A stretch of DNA of 64,000 bases from Bufo bufo (lineage: Eukaryota > Chordata > Amphibia > Anura > Bufonidae). Shown here one piece after another: positions 33,029 to 43,510 of this stretch; positions within the stretch are counted from its first letter, which is position 1, and each line of letters starts with the position of its first letter. The notes under the pieces are model-generated. The model was given only the letters and a program-made list of their open reading frames with translations. It did not search any database and was not told the origin of the DNA. The position numbers were made by a program, and so were the translations under genes. The DNA lies in contig NC_053392.1 of assembly GCF_905171765.1 (NCBI RefSeq), positions 401,375,399 through 401,439,398 on the forward strand, written 5' to 3'.

Positions 33029-33103
33029 CTACAAATGAAAAGGGGGGAGGGGTCAGCACATCCCAATGCGTAGGTGCACGTTGCTGTGGCTGCAAATATA
33101 TAT
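33029..33103. repeat. Left arm of a ~75-bp inverted repeat around CR1 copy A
   Basis: CAGCACATCCCAATGCG, GTGCACGTTGCTGTGGCTGC and CAAATATATAT here are complementary to 35094-35170 (ATATATATTTGCAGCCACAG and onward). The CR1 at 33104-34949 and a further inverted repeat lie between the arms. Confidence 0.75.
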
Positions 33104-34949
33104 CTAACATAGTAACATAGTACATAAGACCGAAAAAAGACATTTGTCCATCCAGTTCGGCCTGTCATCCTACAAGTTGATCCAGAGGAAGGCAAAAAAA
33201 ACCTGTGCGGTAGAAGCCAATTTTCCTCACTTTAGGGGAATAAAAAATTCCTTCCCGACTCCAATCAGGCAATCAGAATAACTCCCTGGATCAACGACCC
33301 CTCTCTAGTTGCTATAGCCTGTAATATTATTACACTCCAGAAATACATCCAGGCCCCTCTTGAATTCCTTTATTGTACTCACCATCACCACCTCCTCAGG
33401 CAGAGAGTTCCATAGTCTCACTGCTCTTACCGTAAAGAACCCTTTTCTATGTTTGTGTACAAACCTTCTTTCCTCCAAACGCAGAGGATGTCCCCTCGTC
33501 ACAGTCACAGTCCTGGGGATAAATAGATGATGGGATAGATCTCTGTACTGCCCCCTGATATATTTATACATAGTAATAAGATCTCCCCTCAGTCGTCTTT
33601 TTTCTAACGTGAATAACCCTAATTTTGATAATCTTTCAGGGTACTGTAGTTGCCCCATTCCAGTTATTACTTTAGTTGCCCTCCTCTGGACCCTCTCCAG
33701 CTCTGCTATGTCTGCCTTGTTTACAGGAGCCCAGAACTGTACACAGTACTCCATGTGTGGTCTGACCAGTGATTTGTAAAGTAGTAGGAATATGTTCTCA
33801 TCACGGGCATCTATGCCCCTTTTGATGCAACCCATTATCTTATTGGCCTTGGCAGCCGCTGCCTGACACTGTTTTTTGCAGCTTAGTTTGCTGTTTATTA
33901 AAATTCCTAGATCCTTTTCCATGTCAGTGTTACCGAGTGTTTTACCATTTAGTATGTACGGGTGACTTGCATTATTCCTTCCCATGTGCATAACTTTACA
34001 TTTCTCAGTGTTAAACCTCATCTGCCACTTATCTGCCCAAGCCTCCAATCTATCCAGATCCCTCTGTAGTAGTATACTGTCCCCTTCAGTGTTAATTACT
34101 TTACACAGTTTAGTGTCATCTGCGAAAATTGATATTTTACTATGCAAGCCTTCTACAAGATCATTAATAAATATATTGAAGAGAATAGGGCCCAATACTG
34201 ACCCCTGAGGTACTCCACTAGTGACAGTGACCCAATCTGAGTATGTACCGTTAATAACCACCCTCTGTTTTCTATCATTGAGCCAGTTACTTACCCACTT
34301 ACAGACGTTTTCTCAGAGTCCGAGCATTCTCATTTTATATACTAACCTTTTATGAGGTACAGTGTCAAATGCTTTGGAGAAGTCCAGATACACGACATCC
34401 ATTGATTCGCCGCTGTCAAGTCTAGTACTTACCTCCTCATAGAAACTGATTAAATTAGTTTGACATGACCGATCCCTCACGAAGCCATGCTGATATGGCG
34501 TTATTTGCTTATTTCCCATAAGATGCTCTAACATAGCATCTCTCAGAAAACCTTCAAACAGTTTACCCACAACAGATGTTAAACTTACCGGCCTATAGTT
34601 TCCAGGCTCTGTTTTTGGACCCTTTTTGAATATTGGCACCACATTTGCCATGCGCCAATCCTGTGGGACATTCCCTGTCAGTACAGAGTCCGCAAATATC
34701 AGAAATAAGGGTCTGGCTATGACATTACTTAATTCCCTTAGGATACGGGGGTGTATGCCATCCGGTCCTGGCGATTTGTCTATTTTGATTTTTTTAAGTC
34801 GCTGTTGTACTTCTTCCTGGGTCAGACAGGACACTTTTAATGGCGAATTTATTTCAGCATTCAGCATTTCATCTGACAGTTTATTTTCCTCAGTGAATAC
34901 ATTGGAGAAAAAAATATTTAACAGCTTTGCTTTCTCCTCGTCGCTCTGA
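33104..34949 (-). mobile_element. CR1 LINE, copy A, 5'-truncated
   Basis: The 3' tail shows the 8-bp unit CATAGTAA (antisense) at 33104-33125, then the 3' UTR, then the reverse transcriptase. Truncated on its 5' side at 34949, as is usual for LINEs. Confidence 0.9.
33305..34949 (-). pseudogene. CR1 copy A reverse transcriptase
   Basis: Minus-strand CR1-clade reverse transcriptase that would copy LINE RNA at a nicked target. It is open upstream of 34867 and includes EEVQQRLKKIKIDKSPGPDGIHP, then NYRPVSLTSVVGKLFE, then VYLDFSKAFDTVPH with the first catalytic aspartate. One nonsense codon at 34313-34315 (GGA to TGA, compared with the copy near 57220) is the only break. It continues with [12 protein letters not shown] and FADDTKL, the catalytic pair, near 34130. 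The C-terminal half (VRPHMEYCVQFWAP, then VQRRATKVI, then EKRRLRGDLI) is typical of CR1. The endonuclease and ORF1 are missing. Confidence 0.9.
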
Positions 34950-35597
34950 CAAACACATAATGCAACAAAACTCTACAAACCAAATAGAGTACAAAAGTAT
35001 ATTATATTGCAAATGCTATGCTATGCTAATAATTTTGAGATGCTTAGCAAATACATTTGGTTTGTAGAGTGCTGTTGCATTATGTGTTTGTCAGATATAT
35101 ATTTGCAGCCACAGCAACGTGCACCTACGCATTGGGATGTGCTGACCCCTCCCCCCTTTTTGTTTGTAGTATTATTATATAGGAGTTGTGGCTGACTCCT
35201 ATGGTCGTGCACTCCTGTAGCCCCTCTTCTGCCTCACAGGCTGATTTTAATTAGCATGAGTACATAGTTTGCTCAGCATGCATGCTGGTGTGTGTAGTCC
35301 CTGGATTCAATGAAGGCCATTTGGCACCACACAGATATAAACCAAAAGGGGCCCAGCATGCATGTGGGACCTGCACTTCCTGAATTTCATGGTCGCTGTT
35401 ATGGCACCCAACAGGTGAGTTTTAGTGTTAGGACCCGTCTTATAGAGATCGCCTTGGCATGCGGCAGACGGGCTCAAATGATTTTGTACAAAATGTATTT
35501 GCTAAGCATCTCTAAGCTATTAGCATAGCATAGCATTTGCAATATAATATACTTTTGTACTCTATTTGGTTTGTAGAGTGCTGTTGCATTATGTGTT
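34950..35597. repeat. ~105-bp inverted repeat block, unclassified
   Basis: The segment 34950-35055 (GACAAACACATAATGCAACA, AAACCAAATAGAGTAC, CTATGCTATGCTAAT) is complementary to 35493-35597. A third copy of the TTTGTAGAGTGCTGTTGCAT step lies at 35062-35090. The centre contains CAGCATGCATGCTG and other short palindromes. No coding frame. The block lies between CR1 copy A and the DIRS left end. Confidence 0.65.
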
Positions 35598-35712
35598 TTT
35601 TCCCCGGCGCCTCCACAACGGCACTCCAGGAGGGTGTCCCCGCCTCCCCAGGACAGGAAACAACGTAGAAGCTTAAGTTTAAAAGACCCCCTCCCCTTAC
35701 CTGCTTCAGTTT
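35598..35712 (+). repeat. DIRS left terminus and inverted terminal repeat
   Basis: Starts TTTTCCCCGGCG, then CTCCACAACGGCACTCCAGG, and ends CCTTACCTGCTTCAGTT. It is complementary to 45879-45980 apart from the outermost 12-13 bp, which are complementary to the internal region at 45699-45710 instead. Confidence 0.9.
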
Positions 35713-36106
35713 GTTGTTTCCTGTCCTCGGGATCGCGTGGAAGCCGCTCCTGCTACGGAGGGAGGTAAAGCGCACGGCCTGGAGGATTCCCCTGTCTGGG
35801 AGGGCCGTGCAGAGGTGGGGGTATCGGACTGCCCTGCACCTTAGGCATAAGTCCGTCTATGAAGGCAGCCACGGGCCTCCGTTCCTTCTGTCGGAAGGGA
35901 CGAGGGATCAAGCGCGTATGCGCACGCACAGGCGGAAGTGAGCTTGCCAGTCCTCGGCGTCACTTCCGGTGGCGTGTGATGTCAGAGGACTGGCGGATAT
36001 AGAGCGGGGAAGCGAGGAGTCGGCGTCCTGCTTCACCTGCTGTCATGTCGACTCCGTGGAAGCTCCTGAGACTCGCAAACCTGTGGATCCTGCCGCCCAG
36101 AGCCCG

Positions 36107-36245
36107 GTAAGCCTCCTTCCCTTATGTTTAATCCGGAGGGGGGGGGTGGATTATTACACACGATTTCCCACGTTCCCTCACTAGTGGTGCTGGTGGTAGT
36201 GTAGCTATACGGACATGCCCTAAAATAGATTCAATTACCTTTCAG
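36107..36245 (+). other. Predicted spliceosomal intron in the DIRS gag leader
   Basis: A donor GTAAGC follows CAGAGCCCG at 36107, and a pyrimidine-rich stretch ends TTTCAG at 36245. Joining the sides keeps one frame: KPVDPAAQSP on the upstream side runs on to GHDTSTRRSG on the downstream side, then into gag. Introns have been reported in some DIRS-like elements. No ATG is visible in the upstream frame between the stop at 35939 and the donor, so the true start is unknown. Confidence 0.55.
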
Positions 36246-37400
36246 GGCCACGATACCAGCACCAGAAGATCTGGGGACTCTTTCTCTAAAAAGAGATGTG
36301 CTGTGTGTAAAAAATCCCTACCCTCCAAAACAAAAAAATCACTATGTCCTAAGTGTACGGACAAGATAGTGTCGGATGAATCGCCCTCTCTTCTGGAATC
36401 CATCCGGAGTATGATTAAAGAGGAGGTGAATTCAGCAATTGTTGCTAGACTCCCTCCGTGCTCTCCTCAGCCCTCCACCTCGCAAAAATCCCAGGTGTCG
36501 CATCAGCCTGAGCCTGACTCCGAAGAGGGTGAGGTAGCGTCTCTTGAGGAATCCGGATCCTCTGAGGAGGAATCAGGGAAACCCCTCTGTAGCCCAGAAG
36601 AGACCGAGAGGTTATTAAGGACCATCAGGGCCACAATGAAAATTGAAGAGACCAAGGAGCCTCAGTCCGTGCAGGACAAGATGTTCCAGGGACTGGGAGA
36701 AAAAAAGAGGAAAGTTTTTCCCGTCCATAATAATATCAAAACATTAATTAAAAAGGAATGGAAGGATCTGGAGAAAAATAATTTAATACCGGTCTCCTTT
36801 AAGAGGAAATACCCATTCCTGGAAGAGGATTCAGTCCTATGGGATAAAACACCTAGAATTGATGCGCCGGTCGCCAGGATTTCCAAAAAGACGTGTCTCC
36901 CCTTTGAGGACATGGGCCTGCTTAAGGACCCCATGGATAAAAAGTGTGAGGGACTTTTAAAACGTACCTGGGAGACAAACACAGCCATGCTCAGGCCCAG
37001 TATAGCAGCTACCTGCACTTCAAGATCCCTATCTATATGGCTAGACCAATTGGAAGAACACCTGGCTGTGGGAACTTCTAGGGAAGAAATCCTAGCTTCA
37101 ATTCCTACCCTTAAACAGGCATGTAATTTTCTGTCAGACGCGTCAGCGGATCTGGTGAAATTATCTGCTAGATCCGCGGCCCTCTCCAATTCCACAAGAA
37201 GAGCTGTGTGGCTTAGATCTTGGACGGGGGACGCTAGCTCTAAAAATAGGCTATGCGCCATTCCGTGTGAGGGAGATAAGCTTTTTAGTTCTGTTCTGGA
37301 GGACATTTTAGAGAAAGCGTCTGACAAAAAGAAAGGGTTTCCAGCAGAATCAAAATTCTACCAACAACGTCGGTCCTTTCGTAGCCAAAGGGGTAATAAA
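36246..37400 (+). pseudogene. DIRS gag-like protein
   Basis: The open frame after the predicted intron encodes the DIRS gag-like protein, probably a nucleic-acid-binding structural protein. Near its start are two cysteine pairs (CAVCKKSL, then LCPKCTDKI) that could bind zinc. An acidic serine-rich region follows (EEGEVASLEESGSSEEES), then a conserved-looking region with KKEWKDLEKN, PRIDAPVARISKKT and CNFLSDASADLVKLSARS, which resembles the gag of vertebrate DIRS1-type elements. The end is basic (RRSFRSQRGNKTDQKRR). The frame stays open much further, to 38945, but that part overlaps reverse transcriptase in another frame and is probably not protein. I infer an internal deletion between gag and the polymerase at about 37400, since the usual linker is absent. 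Confidence 0.7.
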
Positions 37401-38833
37401 ACAGACCAAAAGAGAAGAGTCGATCAGATCCACAGTAAATCTCCTACCCAAAGATTGTTACATGGTAACTATAGACCTTGCGGACGCATACTACCATGTG
37501 CCCATACACAGAGCCTACCAAAAATACCTCAGAATAGCCCTTCTTCTAGGAGATCGGGAATTTCACTTCCAGTTTCAGGCCCTGCCCTTTGGGATATCGT
37601 CCGCCCCAAGAATTTTCTCAAAAATCATGGCCGAAGTGACAGGGTTCCTACACCTTCAAGGTATCCTGGTAGTCCCATATCTAGACGACCTCCTGGTAGC
37701 GGGCTCATCTCTTCAGGTTCTCCAGGATCATTTACAGCTGGTGAAGGAGAAACTGACAGAGCTAGGATGGCTAATAAATATTCAAAAATCCGACTTAGTT
37801 CCCAGTCAACTAAAAACATTTCTAGGGATACTGTTAGACTCTCACAATCTCATGTCCTTCCTACCTCTAGAAAAACAGATAAATATAGGTCAAAAAGTCT
37901 CCAATATTTGCAAAGCAAAAAAAGAACCATAAGAGACATCATGAGTCTGTTAGGTCATCTAACATCCACTATTCCCGCAGTACGATGGGCACAACATCAC
38001 ACGAGAATCTTGCAAAAGTTCCTCCTAGAAACCTGGGACGGAGAACAAGGCTCTCTAAACAGGAAGGTAGAAATTCCACTAAAGGTAAAAATATCTCTCC
38101 TATGGTGGAAAATAAAAAGGAACCTCCAAAAAGGAGTCTTTTGGCGACCGATAAACCAAATTATTATAACTACCGACGCCAGCAGCCGAGGCTGGGGTGC
38201 CCATACAGGGGAATCATCTAATCCAAGGCTCCTGGAGTCCAGAGATGTCAGCAGCCTCTTCAAACGTAAGAGAACTATCGGCAGTATGGGAAGCGCTAAC
38301 ACATCTTCCGGGCGTAAAAACCCGTCATGTAAAGATACTGTCCGACAATGCTACTACCGTAGCCTACCTGAACCGACAAGGGGGTACCAGAAGCAAAAAG
38401 CTACAGGAATTGACAGGAGAAATTTTCAGCTGGGCAGAGAAGAATATAAATTCCCTGATATCAGTCCATCTAAAAGGAGAGGAAAACGAAATAGCAGACT
38501 ATCTCAGCAGAGAAGCTCTAAAAGGGGGAGAGTGGTCTCTAGATCCCAGCATGTTCAGGCAAATAACACTCAAATGGGGACAACCAAAAGTAGATCTCTT
38601 CGCAAACCACAGAAACAGACAGCTCGAGTTATTCGGTTCCCTCTCCAACAGGGACCACCCACTGATGGTGGACGCCCTGTCTTGTCCATGGCCAAAAGAT
38701 CTCCTGTACGCTTTTCCCCCGTAAAACATAATTCCAAAAGTGCTAATGAAAATAATAGAAGAGAAAGCACAACTAATATTTATCGCTCCCTTTTGGCCCA
38801 AAAGGTCTTGGTTTCCCCTCCTCTACAATCTGT
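37400..38833 (+). pseudogene. DIRS reverse transcriptase and RNase H
   Basis: DIRS polymerase, in a different frame from gag. It includes RSTVNLLPKDCY, then MVTIDLADAYYHVPIH with the first catalytic aspartate (37462 on), FGISSAPRIFSKIMAE and the catalytic pair in VVPYLDDLLVAG near 37680. A frameshift in an adenine run at 37917-37924 moves reading to another frame (SLLGHLTSTIPAVRWAQ, then ITTDASSRGWGAH, the RNase H start, near 38170). A second shift near 38215 returns to the first frame (VRELSAVWEAL, ILSDNATTVAYLNRQGG, EENEIADYLSRE). A stop follows near 38724, then FIAPFWPKRSWFPLLYNL up to the Penelope insertion. After the insertion, the tail of this protein resumes at 44520 with LPSYLGLLRQGPVLHPE. 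Confidence 0.85.
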
Positions 38834-39732
38834 AGAAAAGGAGATGGCTTCGGCAGCATATCGCAATATCAAAAGAATTCTTTATTCGTACCTCCAGACA
38901 CAAACGGCAACGTTTCGACTGTACACCAGTCTTTGTCAAGCCTAATAACATCAAAGCTGGTAGGCATATATATACCCCCCACATAAAATACACACCCCGT
39001 TACATCATCAGTACAAATCAATGCATAATAGAATACATATGTGCTCATTCCAACTTACAGCTCATGACATGTATACCAAGCTCGTGTAATTCACCTTGGC
39101 GTTCCCTTATCCGTATTGCGCAGCCGCGTCGCAACATATCTGCATGCCCGGAAGTATCATGCGTCGCCATGGCACCCGGCAGCGCACGTGTCTCTAGCCA
39201 ATGGGCCGCCAGAGGCACCCACTGACGTCACAGTCTGCGCGTCCACCCCGTGACACTCACCCAAGCGCCCGCCTCCGTGCGTCAGCAACGTAGGTCACAT
39301 GGGGTACGCAGCCAATGACAACACAGCGCAAGCAACGGCGCCATGGTAACGATGACGCCACGGTCAACGCTACAAACTGTAAAGTAAATATGTGCCATCC
39401 GTATCCAAAGTAAACAGATCTATGCACTATGAAGCCCCTGCCCACAGCGATGATCACCTGGTTGGCAAAAGGCATCAATCCGGACTGCACATATTCACAC
39501 ACATGACAGAAATGGAAACAATCACATATCATAACAAGTGTGGTACGCAGTAGCCACACTTAGCCGCAGTCTGGACAATGTATCCCACAACACATCAAGA
39601 TCATAACCCTTTGTCAGATAGATTAAGGATTGTTCCCCCGGGGATGCGTTACATATAAATTTAAAAACATGATGTCCCTATACTGTGAGGACAAGACAGT
39701 GACAAAAATCAATCAATGGATGAGACATTAAA
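38834..39732 (-). other. Penelope 3' region, left arm, no gene
   Basis: Complementary to 43511-44391. It includes the CRE octamer TGACGTCA near 39223, several CATGG/CCATG steps, and a conserved motif near 38910-38940 (antisense of CTTGACAAAGACT ... AGTCGAAACG) resembling a hammerhead-type core. No open frame of interest. Confidence 0.6.
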
Positions 39733-41592
39733 CTATATGTTCAAGCCAAAAGGTTGTAGGGACCTGAGGGTATGGATCCATTTAAGTTCCTTTTTCCTCA
39801 GGATTCCTTTCCTGTCCCCACCTCTCCTCAAATATCCTACGCTATCGATAACTCGAAATCTCAATTGATTGATGGAATGTTTGCAATCAATGAAATGTTT
39901 TGCAACCGGTTTGTCGAGTGCACCTGTTCTTATTGTGCTTTTATATTTGTTGATTCTTTCCCTCAATTCCATCGTAGTCTCACCCACATAGATCAAACTA
40001 CATGGGCACTGTATCATATACACCACATCTGTGGATTTACATGTATAGTGACCTTTGATCTTAAACCGTTTACCACTGTATGGATGTGTAAAACCGTCAC
40101 CTCTCATGATGCCACCACAGTTGCAACATGAGAGGCAGGGGAAATTACCATTCCTCAGTGGTGCTAATCTTTTCTGTCTTTCGATGTCCTTCCCACCTAT
40201 ATCCGCCTTCACCCATCTATCACGTAGGTTGGGGCTCCGTTTGTATGCCATCATTGGGGGAACTGAAAATTCAGTGACTGCAGGCAATCCTTTCTGCAGG
40301 ATCTGCCATTCCTGACGTAGGATGGTGGCTATATTGCCGCTATCACTCCCAAAGATGGATACAAATGGAATTCGGGGGGTCTCCTGTTTTTGTGATTTCC
40401 TTATCAAAGTGGAGCTGCGTTCCATAGATATAATTCTATGTTTAGTACGGTTGATCAATTTGGTGGGATAACCTCTCTTACTGAAATTATTGCACATCTC
40501 ATCCACCCTAAATCCAAAGAGAGTGTCATCTGATACGATACGGCGTACCCGAAGTAATTGACTCCACGGTAGGGAGTTTACCATATTCTGAGGGTGGCTA
40601 CTGTCATACATTAACAAAGTATTCCTGTCTGTAGGTTTTTGGAAGAGATCAGTGCAGATCCTCCCATTGTGCACCTGAATTTGGACGTCAAGGAACTGCA
40701 GCTCACGGGCAGAATGCATCACGGTGAACTGCAGGTCCCGGACCCCAGAATTCAGGTGCGCATGAAATTCATCCAACTCAGGTACAGTACCCGTCCAAAT
40801 CAAGAAAATGTCGTCGATGTAGCGCCACCAGCACAGAACTCTCTCAAAAAATATGGAGCGATACACAAGCCGATCCTCTACCTCCGCCATGAAGATGTTT
40901 GCGTAGGTGGGGGCCACATTGGACCCCATCGCCACACCCCGCTTTTGCTGGTAGAAGGTGTCCCCGAAGAGAAAATAATTCCTCCTCAGGACCACCTCCA
41001 GGAGGGCGAGGATCAGCCGGCGCGCCCCAGGAGAGAGCTCTGTGCTGGCCAGGGCCACATCGACGACATTCAAACCATAGGAGTGATCAATGGACGTATA
41101 CAGGGATACAACATCAAAACTCACAAGCAAAAACTCCGCCGGCAAGTCAAGTGAATTCAGCTTTGTCAGGAAATGGCCCGTGTCCCTGACATAGGAGGGA
41201 GCCGTGGTCGCGTGGATCCGCAACACTTTGTCCAAAAAGATGGACACAGGATTAAAGATGGAACCCCTGCCCGACACTATGGGTCGGCCAGGGGGATCCA
41301 CAAGACTCTTGTGGATCTTTGGTAATACATATATCACAGGGATGATTGGATGGCTCACACGCAGAAAGCTATTTAGTTCATCATCAATGATTCCTTGGCT
41401 GAGAGCCTCATCCAATAACACCCCTATGATATCTGCTATGTCCCACCTTGGATCCTTACTTAATATCTCATAAACATTACCATCTCCTACCTGTCTTTTG
41501 ATCTCATTGATATATTTACAGGTGTCCATCACGACCACGGCACCCCCCTTGTCAGCTGGCTTGATCGTCAATTGTTTATTATGTTCCAGCTC
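39733..41592 (-). pseudogene. Penelope-like reverse transcriptase with GIY-YIG nuclease, copy 1
   Basis: A long open frame (about 613 codons of element sequence) for the Penelope polyprotein. It begins mid-gene with ELEHNKQLTIKPADKGGAVV. Reverse-transcriptase motifs follow: VPVIYVLPKIHK, then FLLVSFDVVSLYTSI with the first aspartate, KRGVAMGSNVAPTYANIF, and YIDDIFLIW with the catalytic pair near 40820. A linker leads to a cysteine cluster (CLSCCNCGGI, then FKIKGHYTCKS) and the GIY-YIG endonuclease (VVYMIQCPCSLIYVGETT, then LRERINKYKS) near 40010. All visible catalytic motifs are intact. The N-terminal ~100-200 residues are missing through 5' truncation at the head-to-head junction; the first 23 codons that can be read upstream come from the MITE, not from Penelope. 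Confidence 0.92.
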
Positions 41593-41618
41593 AATAGTGT
41601 CGGGCAGGGGTTCCATCT

Positions 41619-42340
41619 TTAAAGGGTTTCTGTCACCCCACAAAACTCATTTTTTTTTTTTTGGGATAGTTAGATTCCTTATAGGGCGATATAGGAGAAT
41701 ATAATAGTCTTACTTACTTTCATGCGGCCGATTCTTTATAAAACGAAGTTTTATAATATGTAAATGAGGGCTCTACCAGCAAGTAGGGCGTCTACTTGCT
41801 GGTAGCCGCAGCAGAAATCCGCCCCCTCGCCGTGTTGATTGACAGGGCCAGCCGTGATCTCCTCCTCCGGCCGGCCCTGTCAGTAATTCAAAAATCGCGC
41901 GCCTCTGGTCATTCGGCGCAGGCACTCTGAGATGAGGAGGCTCGTCTCCTCAGTGCGCCTGCGCCGATGACGTCTTCTCTTTCGGTGATGTCATCGGCGC
42001 AGGCGCACTGAGGAGACGAGCCTCCTCATCTCAGAGCGCCTGCGCCGAATGACCAGAGGCGCGCGATTTTTGAATTACTGACAGGGCCGGCCGGAGGAGG
42101 AGATCACGGCTGGCCCTGTCAATCAACACGGCGAGGGGGCGGATTGCTGCTGCGGCTACCAGCAAGTAGACGCCCTACTTGCTGGTAGAGCCCTCATTTA
42201 CATATTATAAAACTTTGTTTTATAAAGAATCGGCCGCATGAAAGTAAGTAAGACTATTATATTCTCCTATATCGCCCTATAAGGAATCTAACTATCCCAA
42301 AAAAAAAAATGAGTTTTGTGGGGTGACAGAAACCCTTTAA
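41619..42340. mobile_element. 722-bp palindromic T2-type MITE
   Basis: TTAA lies at both ends (41619-41622, 42337-42340), with termini TTAAAGGGTTTCTGTCACCC and its complement. The two ~355-bp arms are almost fully complementary, with the centre near 41980 (CTTTCGGTGATGTCATCGG). Each arm holds a nested hairpin, CTACCAGCAAGTAGGGCGTC with GACGCCCTACTTGCTGGTAG. The TTAAAGG terminus and TTAA target match the T2/Kolobok group known from frogs. It landed in Penelope copy 2 at ATCTTTAATCC. Confidence 0.85.
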
Positions 42341-43510
42341 TCCTGTGTCCATCTTTTTGGACAAAGTGTTGCGGATCCACGCGACCACGGCTCCCTCCTA
42401 TGTCAGGGACACGGGCCATTTCCTGACAAAGCTGAATTCACTTGACTTGCCGGCGGAGTTTTTGCTTGTGAGTTTTGATGTTGTATCCCTGTATACGTCC
42501 ATTGATCACTCCTATGGTTTGAATGTCGTCGATGTGGCCCTGGCCAGCACAGAGCTCTCTCCTGGGGCGCGCCGGCTGATCCTCGCCCTCCTGGAGGTGG
42601 TCCTGAGGAGGAATTATTTTCTCTTCGGGGACACCTTCTACCAGCAAAAGCGGGGTGTGGCGATGGGGTCCAATGTGGCCCCCACCTACGCAAACATCTC
42701 TTTGGATTTAGGGTGGATGAGATGTGCAATAAATTCAGTAAGAGAGGTTATCCCACCAAATTGATCAACCGTACTAAACATAGAATTATATCTATGGAAC
42801 GCAGCTCCACTTTGATAAGGAAATCACAAAAACAGGAGACCCCCCGAATTCCATTTGTATCCATCTTTGGGAGTGATAGCGGCAATATAGCCACCATCCT
42901 ACGTCAGGAATGGCAGATCCTGCAGAAAGGATTGCCTGCAGTCACTGAATTTTCAGTTCCCCCAATGATGGCATACAAACGGAGCCCCAACCTACGTGAT
43001 AGATTGGTGAAGGCGGATATAGGTGGGAAGGACATCGAAAGACAGAAAAGATTAGCACCACTGAGGAATGGTAATTTCACTTGCCTCTCATGTTGCAACT
43101 GTGGTGGCATCATGAGAGGTGACGGTTTTACACATCCATATAGTGGTAAACGGTTTAAGATCAAAGGTCACTATACATGTAAATCCACAGATGTGGTGTA
43201 TATGATACAGTGCCCATGTAGTTTGATCTATGTGGGTGAGACTACGATGGAATTGAGGGAAAGAATCAACAAACATAAAAGCACAATAAGAACAGGTGCA
43301 CTCGACAAACCGGTTGCAAAACATTTCATTGATTGCAAACATTCCATCAATCAATTGAGATTTCGAGTTATCGATAGCGTAGGATATTTGAGGAGAGGTG
43401 GGGACAGGAAAGGAATCCTGAGGAAAAAGGAACTTAAATGGATCCATACCCTCAGGTCCCTACAACCTTTTGGCTTGAACATAGAGTTTAATGTCTCATC
43501 CATTGATTGA
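42341..43510 (+). pseudogene. Penelope-like copy 2, reverse transcriptase core deleted
   Basis: Plus-strand partner of copy 1. Its first codons (VSGRGSIF) lie at about 41593-41618, left of the MITE; reading resumes at 42341 with NPVSIFLDKVLRIHA. It matches copy 1 through SFDVVSLYTSI and MGSNVAPTYANI near 42695, then jumps directly to LDLGWMRC/RVDEMCNKFSKRG. About 400 bp containing the catalytic YIDDIF motif have been deleted with a change of frame. The C-terminal part from 42713 to 43510 is open: cysteine cluster (CLSCCNCGGI) and GIY-YIG nuclease (LIYVGETT, RERINKHKS). It could make a nuclease-only fragment at most. Confidence 0.9.

Noticed and set aside
36662..37327. 221-codon open frame on the minus strand
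   Set aside because: It is antisense to the DIRS gag, shows no recognisable motif and has no supporting signals.
37400..38945. Continuation of the gag frame to give an 880-codon open frame
   Set aside because: From about 37400 the recognisable reverse transcriptase, RNase H and recombinase-side motifs lie mostly in other frames. The long frame there is largely a by-product, except for a short stretch near 37930-38215 that carries true polymerase sequence after a frameshift.
40639..41189. Plus-strand open frames opposite Penelope copy 1
   Set aside because: They mirror the reverse-transcriptase coding strand and recur in antisense of copy 2; composition reflects the GC-rich coding sequence.
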